Assembly: GCA_948144175.1 (NCBI GenBank)
Contig: CANXME010002283.1
Coordinates: 62,001 to 126,000 of the forward strand
Length of the DNA: 64,000 nucleotides
Source: Closterium sp. NIES-65
Taxonomy: Eukaryota > Streptophyta > Zygnematophyceae > Desmidiales > Closteriaceae
Reading direction: 5' to 3'
Shown: one piece after another, positions 31,424 through 41,926 of the stretch
Layout of the letters: the number at the start of each line of letters is the position of its first letter
How positions within the stretch are numbered: the first letter of the stretch is position 1
Translations under genes and position numbers: made by a program
The notes under the pieces: generated by a model
Told to the model about the DNA's origin: nothing
Seen by the model: only the letters and a program-made list of their open reading frames with translations
Databases searched by the model: none

Positions 31424-33256
31424 CTAACGCAAGTGAGGAAACATAGGCACAAGGCCTAACAAAGAACAAAAGCGCTGATGATCACCCGACAAAAGTGCCT
31501 TGGTGAATATATCAGCAGTGTTGGCCTGAGTGGCCACGTGAGCAAGACGAAGCTGACCACGCTGCTGCAACTCTCGAGCAAGGAAGTAATGCAGAGCGAT
31601 ATGCTTCGTTATGTGCTCCAGTCTGTGCTCCAGTCTGTGCTCCAGTCTTTGCTCCTGACACAAGGAAATGGCGGCCTTGTTGTCTACGTACAGATTTGGA
31701 GGAGAACAAGGCCGCTCTCTCAAGTCGGGCAGCAGGTAGGTGAGCCAGCGTAGCTCCTGTGTAGCCATGACTGTGGTGTTGATCTCAGCCTCACAACTGG
31801 AGCTGAGAACAGAACACGAACGTGTAGACCGCCATGAAATAGAGCCAGAGCAAAGGCTGAACGTGTGACCCTGTGACGACCGCTGCGTGGCCAGGTCGTC
31901 AACCCAAGACGAGTCTGAGTGCCCAGTAAGGACAACTGGGCTCCGCACTCCAAGCACGAGCCCCATGCCCGATGTACTGCACAAGTAGCGCAACACCCTC
32001 TTAGCAGCATCCATGTGCACCTTTCGGTGCCTACCAGGAGCCACGTAGCGAGCCAGAAGGCAAAGAGGGTACGCATGGTCAGGTCGAGTCCAGGTCATCA
32101 GGTACATGAGGCAGCCCACTAGCTCTATGTACGGACCACTCGGCTCTACGGACTCGTCCGAAGGTAAAGCAGAGAGCGAGTGGCCTGTAGCCAGAGGAGT
32201 GGGCTGTGGCGAGGACCATGTGAAGCCGAAGCGCTGAAGGACCTGCTGCACCATGTGTGACTGAGTCAGTGTGATGGTGCGGCGTGCTCTGTCCCGGGTG
32301 ATCTGCAAGCCAAGGTAACTGCGCAGCTCACCCAGGTCTGTGCACGTGTGTCTCTTCTGCAACTCCGTCTTCATCAGGGCGAGAGCCTCTGTGTCAGCAG
32401 TGGCAAAGACCAAGTCGTCGACGTACACGAGGATGTAGAACGACGGCAGCGAAGTGTCGGTGCGCAGAAACAGCGACGGGTCAGTAGTGGAAGGGGCGAA
32501 CCCAAGAGCCGCAAGCGTCGTCCTTAGTGTGTCGTGCCACTCACGAGGCGCCTGGCGGAGACCGTAGACCGGCCGACGGAGGCTCCACTGGGTACTAGGA
32601 GGGAAAGACCCAGTGAAGCCAGGTGGGCGGCGCAGCCAGATCTCCTTGTGTAGACTACCATGTAAGAAGGCTGTGCTGAAGTCCAGAGAGTGAAGCTCGT
32701 AGTCATGCTGAGCGGCGACATGCAGTAGCTCACAAAGAGTGGTCATCTTCGGGGTGGGGGAGAAGGTCTAGAAGAAGTCAACTCCCTGTCGCTGACTGAA
32801 GCCTCGTGCAACGTAACGAGCCTTCAAGACAGGCGGAGAACCTGGCGGCCGCTTCACCTTGAAAATCCACATGCCATCGACGATGTTCGCCCCAGGAGGG
32901 GGAATCTCATCGACGTAAGTGCTTGTGGACTTCCAGGATGCCATCTTTGCGGCCATGGTTGTCTGCCACTGAGAGGAGTAGGGACCCGTAATCGCCTCTG
33001 CGTAAGAGCGCGGGGTCGAGATGTCTGGTGCATCCGGGTCTCCCTCAGGGGCAAGCAGCATGACCACGAGATGAGGTATAGCAGCTGCAAGACACTCAAA
33101 GTCCTCCTGCCTGTCCTCAAGGACGTCCGTGCCAAGAGCACACTCACCCCCGATGGACGGAGGACAGACAGGCTCAGACTCAGCAACAAGACTAGCAGTG
33201 AAGTCTAGACGACAGGCAGCAGCAAAGTAAAGAAGCTCAACGACTAAAGCAGACAC
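31424..33256 (-). pseudogene. C5 RT-RNase H, nearly intact with one TAG
   Basis: One minus-strand frame from 33256 to 31424 broken only by TAG at about 32768 (DFF*TFSP, Gln in sister copies). RT keeps YVDD (32414-32425) and LQITRDRARRTI. RNase H keeps VDNKAAISL, KHIALHYF and NTADIFTKAL. LEHR is encoded three times in a row (31609-31644), a 12-bp microduplication absent from the other copies. It differs from C1/C3/C6/C8 at many residues (KAAISLCQE, SDSSWVDDL), so it belongs to a separate subfamily. Confidence 0.9.
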
Positions 33257-34495
33257 GTGATAGTAGGGTGAGTAGGACGAGCGCGGTCAGACTCAGGGTC
33301 TGGAACGTCAGGTAGAAAAGACGCAGGAGGGGACGGCAGGGGAACACGCTGCGGAGCAGAGGAAGGATGTAGGGCCATGAGGTGTGTGCCGGGGACAGCC
33401 GGCGGACGCTCACGAGGAACACGACGACCAGTACGACCAGTGCGGACAGTACGAATAGGCGAGACAGGACGAGACGCAGGCTCACGACGCTCACCAAGAC
33501 TACCTGTCAGCTCAGTGTAAGGAGAAGGAGCAGGCTGCTGTGAGCCAGGCTGTAATGGAAGACCAGTAGAAGACGGGAGGCTAAGAACCTGGCGAAGCAC
33601 GGAGTCAGGCAGCGGCACAGACGAAGGTGACGGCGGAGCGAAGAACAGTCACGGTTGAGCAGCGCCACCAGCACCAGTAGCTTCAGCACCTCCTGCGCCA
33701 GCACCTCCAGTAGTTCCAAAACCTCCAGCGCCAACATCTCCAGTAGTGCACATCCAGCAGCTCCAGAACCTCCAGCTCCAGCGCCACCAGCGCCAGCACC
33801 CCCAGAACCGGCACCTCCAGCCCCAGGATCTCCAGCCTCAGTGTCTCCAACCGCAGCACCCCCTGAACCGGCACCTCCAGCTCCAGGGTCTCCAACCTCA
33901 GGGTCGACAGCAACACCTCCAGGTCCAGCCGTACCTCCAGCCCCAGCAGCTTCAGTAACTCCAGTACGAGCACCTCCGAGACCAGTGGGTCCAGGAACTC
34001 CAGTAGAAACACCTCCAGTAGCAGAGTCACCAGCTCCAGTGCTCCCAACGCCAGTGCCTCTCGTAGCAGGGCCCCCAGCTCCAGCAGCGCAACCCTGACG
34101 GCTAACGTACCACTCGCACAGCTGCTGTGGGAGAGAGGGAGACGCTGACGAGATTGCTATGGCGAGGCACCAGCGGAGCGACTGCGGAGACGGCCACTCC
34201 AAGGAGACTGCTCACCAGACGCCTCAGTGCCCCCCGGCGCAGCACCCCCAGACGCAGTACCCCCAGGCTCAGCACCCCCAGACTCCTCACGCCCAGGCTT
34301 AGCACCTCCAGCTCCGCACCCTCAGGCTCAGCACCCCCAGGCTCCGCACCCTCACGCTCAACACCCCCAGGCTCCGCACCCTCACGCTCAGCACCCCCAG
34401 GCTCCACACCCCCAGGCTCAACACCCCCAGAAGCAGCACCCCGAGCAGGACCACCCCTTGTAGGACCTGAGTCACCAGTAACCTCAACCGGCTAA
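33257..34495 (-). pseudogene. C5 hinge region, frameshifted
   Basis: Proline-, alanine- and glycine-rich hinge with 15-bp repeats (about 33660-34050 and 34220-34440) in more than one frame. The LSPQ-like block before a Cys-rich stretch and the GTHLMALHPSSAPQ segment align in order with the C6 hinge. Nothing else was recognised. Confidence 0.75.
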
Positions 34496-34514
34496 GTCAA
34501 GGGAAGAGGGTCTA

Positions 34515-34905
34515 TGTGAGGATCTAGGATCGAGCTAAAAAAAGTGGGTTTGAATTGAATGATTCACCTGGGTACAACACGAGGCTATATATAGTCTCGA
34601 CACAAGGCCAGTTACCCAGGTGTTGTGCGAATGTTCTGAGGGTCGCGAAGCGCCCCGAATAGAACCTTCCCGAACTCAGTAGAAAGCAATTCGGTGGAAA
34701 CCGAATAGGCTTGAGTTCGGTACATGTAACCTGGTTCGGTGCTATAACTATAATAAAATATACGAATGCACCTAACCTAGGAAATCAAGCACATCTATGC
34801 ATGATAAATAAAGCCCAAGCTATATATAGCATAATAAAGTCTAGGCAAGCTAGCAAAGCCAGCATAAGCCGTCGTACTCTCACACGTCTCCCCTTCAAAG
34901 TTGGG
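34515..34905 (-). repeat. Gypsy-A 3' LTR and polypurine tract
   Basis: LTR 34515-34884 (370 bp) bounded by TGTGAGGAT and GTACTCTCACA on the + strand, i.e. inverted TGTGAG/CTCACA ends. The polypurine tract in element sense is ACTTTGAAGGGGAGACG (34885-34901). In element sense TATATATAG stretches (34798-34860 and near 34590) could serve as TATA boxes. Confidence 0.85.
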
Positions 34906-35230
34906 TGGCGTGAAAAACTCCCTGCTTGACAAGATAGTTCTTGAGAGCGCGGCCTGCGTTGCCCATATCAGCCTCTGCAACCCAACTGTCCTCAGTGGGG
35001 TCATATCCCTTCCAGCGTATCAGGAACTCGAGGGTCTTGCCGCCGCGGCGCCGATGAGTGAGAACGCGATTCACTTTATACTCGGGTTCATCCTGTATGA
35101 GAACAGGTGGTGGTGGTGGTACTTGCCGTCCCTGGAACTGTTGGTTGGGGTCCTTGTAGGGCTTCAGTAGTTGAACATGGAAAGCGTTGTGAAGCTTCCA
35201 CGTATCTGGTAAGCGCAAGTGGAATGTTAC

Positions 35231-35439
35231 TGTCAGAATATATTTGCTGTCTAGCCTGCAGTGGGGTACTCTGTAATGAGTACAACCCAATTTAGGGCAA
35301 TGTACTTGTATCCCAACTCTTGCTAGTCACTTCACTTCCCTTCCAATTTCTCGACTCTCACCTAACCCACTCGAACTTACCTATCTCCTAGTGTGGGCCT
35401 AGGCTACTAAGCCTAGGCCCCACACCTCTTATTTTCACA
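35231..35439 (+). repeat. Solo LTR 1 in Gypsy-A, TSD GTTAC
   Basis: 209 bp from TGTCAGAATA to ATTTTCACA, with GTTAC on both sides (35226-35230, 35440-35444). It shares CTAGCCTGCAGTGGGGTACTC-type core sequence with the LTRs of the element at 36601-38083 but is longer in its 3' half. It represents a full insertion reduced by LTR-LTR recombination. Confidence 0.92.
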
Positions 35440-36319
35440 GTTACTGGTGTCACCTGTGCCTCAACGAGAAAAGGACCACAGAAGCGAGGCCGGAGTTTGG
35501 GTGGGAGGTGAGACAGGTTCAAGTTGCGTGTGTCAAGAAGCACCTGATCTCCGACGGCTACTTAGTGACCTCGTCGCTGGCGATCCGCATACTGCTTTTG
35601 GGAGGTCTGCATCGTGGTGAGTCGTTGCTGAGTCCTCTCTCATAGTTGCTGCATGGTGGTGACTAAGTCATGTGCGGCTTGGACGTGTGCTGGTGTGGTT
35701 GGCTGTTGCGGTGTAAGTGGTTCCCGTCCGTAACACAGGAAGAAAGGAGTTTTTCCTGTGGCCGCATGTGATGCGTTGTTGTAAGCAAACTCTAGGGTCG
35801 GTAACTGTGTTTCCCAGTGGCTGACGCCGTCCTTGCAAGCTGTGCGCAGTAATTGTTCAACCACTTGATTGAGTCGCTCTGTCTGTCCGTCAGTCTGGGG
35901 GTGGTATGCTGAAGACACTGCAAGCTTTGTCCCCAACAGTCCCATGAGCTCCTTCCAGAACTTACTGGTGAATTTGGGGTCTCTGTCTGAGATGAGTGTA
36001 GCGGGGATGCCGTGGATGGCGATGATGCGGTCGAAGAAGAGGCGAGCAGTTGCTTCAGCTGTAGCTGCGGTGTTGGTCGGAATGAAGTGACCCATTTTGG
36101 AGAACTTATCGATCACTATTAGGATGGAATCGTGCCCCCGTGAGGTCGAAGGAAGTCCTGTGATGAAGTCGAGACTAACGACCTGCCATGGCTGCTCCGG
36201 TACGGGTAGAGGCTGAAGTAACCCTGCTTTTTTCTGCTTGCTGCTCTTCATCCGCTGGCACGTGTCGCATGAGGTGACGAACTGCTGCACATCTGTTGCC
36301 ATCCTGGGCCAGTAGTAAT

Positions 36320-36451
36320 TGTCAGAATGTTATGTTTGTCTAGCCTGCAGTGGGGTACTCAATAGTGAGTACAACCCAATTTAGGGTTTGCTATATGTAC
36401 ACAACTGCTTGCTAGTGAAACCCTCTTCCATTCATTCCTCATTTCTTCATA
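36320..36451 (+). repeat. Solo LTR 2 in Gypsy-A, TSD GTAAT
   Basis: 132 bp from TGTCAGAATGTTATG to TTCTTCATA, with GTAAT on both sides (36315-36319, 36452-36456). The terminal CA has become TA. Same LTR family as solo LTR 1 and the element starting 150 bp further on. Confidence 0.88.
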
Positions 36452-36600
36452 GTAATACTTCGCTATTCTCGCTAACGTTTTGTTGCTCCCGAAGTGTGCC
36501 GCGTATGGTACGTCATGAAACTCCTCCAATAGGATCTGCCGTAATGGGGCGTAATCTTTTCTGTGCCCTTCCTTACAGCTAAGTCTTTCTCCCACTGTAA

Positions 36601-38083
36601 TGTCAGAATTTTACTGTTCTCTAGCCTGCAGTGGGGTACTCTATAGTGAGTACAACCCCTTAGGGTTTCCTATATGTATCCTGCTGCTTTCTAGTGAAAC
36701 CCTCTCTTTTTGCCTAAACTATTCTTGCCTAGCTAGGTCTTTCCTAGCTATGGCGCCTTTACTCTATCCTTTATTTTCACATGGTATCAGAGCAGTAAGC
36801 TCCTGGCCTGTGGGCCCCACCACACTCCTTCCGCTGCAACTGCTACTCTCCCTTTCCGCCGTGCGCCCCGAGGCGCGCGGCGGGTTTCTGCCCCGTCACG
36901 CCGTGCGCCGCTCCCGGGAGGCGCTGCGACGGGCGACGGGGACCTCCGCCTCGCCCCCCGTCGCCCGTCGTGGCCTGCGCGCGGCCCGTACAGCCTGCGC
37001 GCGGCACGTACGGGCCGCGCCAGACCCGTCCGCGGCCCGTACGGGCTGCGCCAGACCCGTCCGCAGCCCGTACGGGCTGCGCCAGGCCCGCGCGCGGCCC
37101 GTACGGGCTGCGCCAGGCCCGCGCGCGGCTCGGGCCGCCTGCGCGCGGGTCGGGCGCCTGTACCAGGCCCGTTGGCGGCCCTTTCTTCACCGCCCCTGCC
37201 CTACCTGCTGTTCCCCGTGCCTCTTCTTGGGCCCCACCCCTTCTTCTGCCCATTCCTTTGGATTAGGGTTTGGGGGTGAGGGGTATGGGGGTGCAACTTC
37301 TGTGTGCCGTTCTTTGCTCCTCCTCCTCCTCCGTCTCCCAGTGCTGCAGCTGCCGCTGAGGGGGGGTGGACCTGTTGGAGCCGTCGGAGTGGTACTATGG
37401 GGGGGTGAAGGGGGAGTGGAGCTAGGGGTGAAGCAGCGGGTGTGTGTCAAGGGGGATGGGACTGTTTGGGGAGGTTGATCGGAGGTTGCCGTAGTGTCGC
37501 CAGCAGCATCTGTAGTCCGGGGAGTTGCTCCGGTAGCCCAGTCGTAGCCACTTGTGCCAGTCGCCCGTGGGTCCGTTGCTCGTCTGCCGCTACTTTTAGC
37601 CGCGGGGCCAGTTACTCCAGTAGTCCGGAGCGCTGTTCCGGTAGCCGCTGTGCCAGTGTGCCTCCTATTGCCCGTGTGTCTGCAGCTTCAGTCGTCGCCT
37701 CCTATCTCCTCTCCTCTTACAGTCTCGCCTCCTCCTCCTCACTTGTCCTCTGCGATAGCCTCTAGCTTTGCTCATAATTGTGAACTTTAAACCATTGCTT
37801 CTTGTCTTTGTGCTCAGAATGTGTGGTGACATTGTGATCCACCCTGAGCTTGTTCTGCTTTGCTTGCTCTGCTGATTACACCCCACTTTGGCTATGGGGA
37901 TGTGTCAGAATGTTACTGTTCTCTAGCCTGCAGTGGGGTACTCTATAGTGAGTACAACCCCTTAGGGTTTCCTATATGTATCCTGCTGCTTTCTATTGAA
38001 ACCCTCTCTTTTTGCCTAAACTATTCTTGCCTAACTAGGTATTTCCTAGCTATGGCGCCTTTACTCTATCACTTATTTTCACA
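36601..38083 (+). mobile_element. Non-autonomous Copia-like element (LARD/TRIM type), 1483 bp, TSD TGTAA
   Basis: Two 181-bp LTRs (36601-36781, 37903-38083) with TGTCAGAA...TTTTCACA ends and about five differences. TGTAA flanks both sides (36596-36600, 38084-38088). PBS TGGTATCAGAGCAG (36782-36795) matches the classic plant initiator-tRNA-Met site. The 1121-bp interior encodes no recognisable gag or pol. It has a GC-rich array of about 30-bp units with CCCGTACGGGCTGCGCCAG (36960-37150), a degenerate hinge-like stretch, and at 37790-37902 a 3' end matching the Copia 3' UTR and polypurine tract (GTGATCCACCCTGAGC, CTATGGGGATG). That resemblance suggests it derives from, and was moved by, an autonomous Copia. 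Confidence 0.94.
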
Positions 38084-38088
38084 TGTAA

Positions 38089-39384
38089 CAGCTTCTTAGT
38101 CTGTGCTGAAGCGATCTCTGCGTCCACGGAGTATCCATGTTGGAATATACCCTTGAGCAGAGGGTTCATCCCGTCGAGCTGGATGCCTGCTACATGTCCG
38201 GGACGGCTCAATGCGTCTGCCTTGTTGCGTAGCCCGGGCTTGTAGACGATGTCGTAGTGGAAGTGAGTTTCCAGGAAGTCCACCCACCGCACCTGTCATC
38301 GTGAGAGCGTTGGCTGCTACTTCAGGTATTTCAGACTGCAATGGTCATTGTAAAATGTAGTCTTGGCTCCCTCTAGGTAACACCTCTACGCCTTGAAGGC
38401 TATGACTATCGCTAAGGCTTCCTTCTTATGGATGGGGTAGTTCAATTCTGCTCCGTGTAGCTTCTCACTGAGGTAGGCGATGGGCTGCAAACCGCGTCCG
38501 TGATCCTGCATCAGTACTGCTCCGACTGCTTGGTCACTAGCGTCTGCTTCCACCACGTAGTCCTTGTCTGGATCTGGTAGGATGAGTACTGGCATTGTAG
38601 TCAGTGCTGTCTGTAGCTACTCCATGGCTTGCTGATGAGGAGTATCCCATTTGTAGGGCGTATCCTTTTTCAGTAGGTCGGTCAGTGGCGCTGCTATCTT
38701 AGCGTACTACGGGACAAACCTGTTGTAGTAGTTGGTGAAGCCTAGGAACTGCTGCAACTCCTTCACGTTCTCCGGTACTTTCCACTTCTTGACGGCTTCG
38801 ATCTTCCGCGGGTCCACGTGTACGCCCTCGGCACTCACCATGTGCCCGAGAAACTGCACCTTCTTCAGTGCAAGGTCGCTCTTCGACAGCTTCACGTAGA
38901 ACTTGTTTTTCCGCAAGATCTCAAACACCTTCTGCAGATGCTCCATGTGCTCCTTCATGTTCTTAGAGTAGATGAGAATGTCGTCTAGGTACACCACCAC
39001 GCACTCGTCTAGCAGGGGCCGTAGGATGTGATTCATCTCCGCCTGAAACGTTGCAGGTGTGTTGCAGAGTCCGAACGGCATCACCGAGTATTTGTAGGAG
39101 CCGTATTTGGTACGGAACGCCGTCTTGTGGATCGAGTTGTCCACCATCTTGATCTGCCAGTAACCCGACCGTAGGTCCAGTTTCGAAAAGACAGTTGCAT
39201 CACGCAGTTGATCCAGAAGGTCGTCGATGCGCGGTATGGGGTATTTGTTTTTAACTGTCTGTTTGTTCAGTGCACGGTAGTCGATGCACATCCGTAGACT
39301 GCCGTCTGGTTTTGGAGTGAAGAGAACTGGTGCACCGTAGGGAGAGGTGGATGGGCGGATCAGTTGTCTGTCCAGTAGATACTC
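38089..39384 (-). pseudogene. Gypsy-A reverse transcriptase and RNase H
   Basis: RT reads [46 protein letters not shown], the intact active site [12 protein letters not shown], and [10 protein letters not shown] with the thumb [15 protein letters not shown]. RNase H follows with VVEADASDQAVGAVLMQD and PIHKKEALAIV, then LETHFHYDIVYKPG. TAG stops occur after NRFVP, before LQTALTT, after FKA (Trp in the family), and around the TLSR...VRW junction, so the protein cannot be made whole. It continues into integrase across the insertion at 36601-38083. Confidence 0.92.
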
Positions 39385-39387
39385 TAT

Positions 39388-40371
39388 CTATTTCTTCTTG
39401 TCTGTCAGTTCGATCGGACTCAGTCGGTATGGTGCACGTGAGACGGGTTTCGCACCTGGTTCCTCCACGATCTCGTGCTCGTTGGTATGTGCTGGAGGTA
39501 GGTTATCGGGCATTATATCCTTGTCTTGATCCAAGACCTCCTTCACTACTACAGGTTGCTCTGCGTTCGGCTTCTCCTCCTCTGCTGCTGCCATAACCAG
39601 TGCTAGGTAGCCCGTGCTACTCTCGTTCACCGTCCGTTCGAACCGTGCCAATGTTGTTTCAGAAACGCTCCCTGTATCCGTCCAGCTTCGCAGCTCCACT
39701 CGTGTTCCGTTGTTGTAGATGCACGCCTTCCTGTTGACCCAGTCGATCTCGGGGTTGAACTGCTTCAAGAAATCTCGCCCCAAGATGAAATCTAAACCTT
39801 TGTTGTTCATAATCGGCAATGTCGGCTTCCACCTTAGCGCCCCTATGTGCAGCTGCAGTGATGCTTTGCCGTGGATGGGAAGTTTCGTACCGTCCACCAT
39901 CGTTGCCGTGAACTTGGTCTCCTCCAAAGGTTCTCCAATTTTCTCCAACGTCCCGCGGTCACACACCGAGTGAGACGCACCGCTGTCCACCAGTGCTTGG
40001 AGGCGTCGCCCGTTGCAGATCACCTCGAGTAGTAGTGGTTGTTGCTGCTCTGAGTAACCGTAGATGGTCTCGCTTATTGGATCGTAGGGTACGTCAAATA
40101 GATCATCCCTCGGTCCTGCGTTCGAAGCTGCTGACTCCATATCAGTTTTCAACTGAGTAGGCTTAGAAGGATTTATCCGAGGCCGATTCAGCTTCGTCTG
40201 GGCCTGGACCCTTCCCGTAAGCCTTTGCAGCTGTGTAGGCTTCACCTGTGGGCAATGGAGAGCCTTAACACTGTGCTGCAGGGAGAGAATATTGACTCCT
40301 CGGAACGCACGACCCTTTTCAACGCTCCGGAGTGGTTTGCCCAAATTGTCAGGTACCTGAATAGTGTCCAA
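39388..40371 (-). pseudogene. Gypsy-A aspartic protease and RT N-terminus
   Basis: Contains VICNGRRLQALVDSGASHSV, the Asp-Ser-Gly active site of retropepsin-like proteases, and DFILGRDFLKQFNPEIDWV, the family's second conserved block. It ends LSPIELTDKKK with TAG just before the RT finger region ([12 protein letters not shown]). The N-terminal 90 residues are a Gln/Lys-rich spacer without recognisable motifs. Confidence 0.9.
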
Positions 40372-40410
40372 AGGCCTTTTCTTGGCCTTGAAATCTTCCC
40401 TGATTTTTTT

Positions 40411-41548
40411 TTAAGGCTTGAAAACCTCGAGAGGGAAAATTCTTACTCTCGGGGGTGTTCGGCTGGAGTTTCCCGGTTGGTGCAAAGTCTTGTTTCGCGG
40501 AGCCTCCATTTGTCTCGGCGATTTCCCCTGTTGCCGGCCGGTCGTGGCGTTATAAATTCGCGCCATTGTGTCCTCCTTTTTTCGCCCGCTCCGAAGTCGC
40601 CATGTCTTTTGACTTCGGGGGTGCCGCACTGTTGTTGCCCTACAGCTCCGCTAGTACCTTCTTCAATTTTCAACACGCCAAGAATCAATGTCCTGCTGCG
40701 CCGCAAAATTTACACTTCTCATATTTTGTCGGCCGCTGCGTCGCGTCGATCTTGTCGATATCCATCGGGTCGGCGGTCGTGGGTGGTGCCGATCGCTCCA
40801 TGCCGAATGATCTGTTTGGCACACGTCCTCGTGTTTGGGGTTGACCTTGAGTCAACGCATCGAATCTCTCTGCTGCACACACCAAGTCGCGGTAGTTGTT
40901 ATAGTTCGCGGCAATCACCTATCAGCGGACTTCCATCTTTAGCCCCTCAATATCCGCTTGGATTTTTTCCCCTTCGGCCAGGTCGGTAATTCGGTTGAAG
41001 AGGCTCTCCATCTGCTGCGTGTACTGTGTTACACTGCCGAACTGTTTATGCCGATGAATCTGCTGCCGCGCCATGTAGCTAGACTCCATTGGTTCGAAAC
41101 GTTGAATAAAAGCTTCCAGAAACTGCGTCCATGATCCCTCGTCTCGGATCTTATTGCTGTTGTAAATCCACTTGAGTGCCGGACCTCGTAACAGTGTCGC
41201 TGCGAGCTGAATCCGCATTGCATTGTGTGTTTGGGTCGTACAGCCAGCGGCCTCGAAGTGACTTTCGAGGGTCGCAATGAATCGACGGACGTCGGTGTCT
41301 CTCGCATTCGGATTGATTGTCCCCGGTTGCCTCGGACGTGCCGCCTCAAGATTCACTGTAGCCACTGCCGCTGCTGCTGGGTGAAGTGTCGGTGTCGCCG
41401 CTGCTGCTGCTGCATTCGCTGCTGCGTTTGGTGTTGCGTTCGCTGCTGCTATGGCGGCTCCCGTTTGGTTCGCGAGAAGCTTCTCTATTCCCTGGAGTGC
41501 CGTTCGCGTCTGGTTCAAGCCGGTGTGTAACTCCGTATTTTTTCGCAC
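40411..41548 (-). pseudogene. Gypsy-A gag with CCHC knuckle
   Basis: From 41548: a start region with NQTRTALQGIEKLLANQ, an Ala-rich run, then the retrotransposon gag core FIATLESHFEAAGC, ALKWIYNSN, WTQFLEAFIQRFEP and YTQQMESLFNRITDL. A TAG near 40922 interrupts it before IAANYNNYRDLVCAAERFD. The zinc knuckle reads KCKFCGAAGH, with the last part broken by a stop. Between about 40411 and 40690 only fragments in several frames remain. Confidence 0.87.
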
Positions 41549-41640
41549 GGAACTATCACCATTTTCCTCTATTTGGCGTTTTACAGGAAAATGTGCGACA
41601 AAACTAATTGAATTTTAGGCGATGGTCGTCTTACTGTGAG
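41549..41640. other. Gypsy-A 5' UTR remnant
   Basis: 92 bp upstream of gag in element sense. No PBS or LTR match is seen before the Gypsy-B LTR fragment begins at 41641. Confidence 0.5.
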
Positions 41641-41716
41641 TGTAAGGAATTTTCTCGGCATTCCTTACGGAGCCCGACTACATCGCATACAGCAACAACC
41701 GTTGTTCGCCCCTTAC
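41641..41716 (+). repeat. Gypsy-B LTR fragment, plus orientation
   Basis: 76 bp from TGTAAGGAATTTTCTCGGC to GTTCGCCCCTTAC, the first quarter of a Gypsy-B LTR (compare the reverse complement of 5122 downward). It is cut by the C6 LTR at 41717. The rest of this LTR is not continued at the other end of C6 (53440), where a new LTR starts. Confidence 0.83.
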
Positions 41717-41867
41717 TGTCAGAACATTATAGCTTACACATTTGTGTAGGCTGTAGTGGGGTAGCCCATAAGGGGTACAACCCAATCAGGGTTAGTACTT
41801 GTACCCAACTGTTTCATAGTTCATCCATTCCATTCTCACTTCTCGTCATGGGATCGAGCAGGTTCCC
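41717..41867 (+). repeat. C6 5' LTR and PBS
   Basis: LTR 41717-41848 (132 bp, TGTCAGAAC...TTCTCGTCA). PBS TGGGATCGAGCAGGTTCCC at 41849-41867. C7, C8 and the stub at 19615 have TGGTATCGAGCAGGTTCC at the same place. Compared with the plant initiator-tRNA-Met complement TGGTATCAGAGCCAGGTTTC this lacks single bases in three places. Confidence 0.88.
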
Positions 41868-41926
41868 GAGAGGGAATACTGCCTAGGGCCCACCACGAAC
41901 TTTTTTTCCCTGCCCGGAGCGCGCTT

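Larger units (their letters stand above)
31229..34514 (-). mobile_element. Copia element C5, truncated at both ends
   Basis: Begins in the Copia 3' UTR without a 3' LTR and runs through RNase H, RT and hinge. At 34515 it is cut by the Gypsy-A LTR. Integrase, protease, gag and the 5' LTR are absent. The five bases before the Gypsy LTR are GTCTA; the matching site at the other Gypsy-A end is lost. Confidence 0.87.
34895..36600 (-). pseudogene. Gypsy-A integrase with C-terminal chromodomain, split by two solo LTRs
   Basis: Segments from upstream to downstream: zinc-binding HHCC part (36457-36600, EEFHDVPYAAHFG), core (35640-36302: CDTCQRMK, SLDFITGLP with Asp, ISDRDPKFTSKFW with Asp, HPQTDGQTERLNQ with Glu), linker, and chromodomain (34895-35225: EFLIRWKGYDPTEDSWV). 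Removing the solo LTRs rejoins LARIAKYY to YWPRM and the linker to VTFHLRLPDTW. Function when intact: integration of cDNA and, through the chromodomain, recognition of histone marks. Confidence 0.9.
34515..41640 (-). mobile_element. Gypsy-A chromovirus carrying three later insertions
   Basis: Element order on the minus strand: gag (41548 down), protease, RT, RNase H, integrase, chromodomain, polypurine tract and 3' LTR. The 5' LTR and PBS are missing; the element stops at a Gypsy-B LTR fragment at 41641. Later insertions are solo LTRs at 35231-35439 and 36320-36451 and the element at 36601-38083. Many in-frame TAG codons and frameshifts make it inactive. Confidence 0.9.

Noticed and set aside
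36600..37478. Open frame starting in the LTR at 36600 and running through Arg/Ala-rich sequence
   Set aside because: It begins inside the LTR and runs over a GC-rich array; no gag or other domain is visible.
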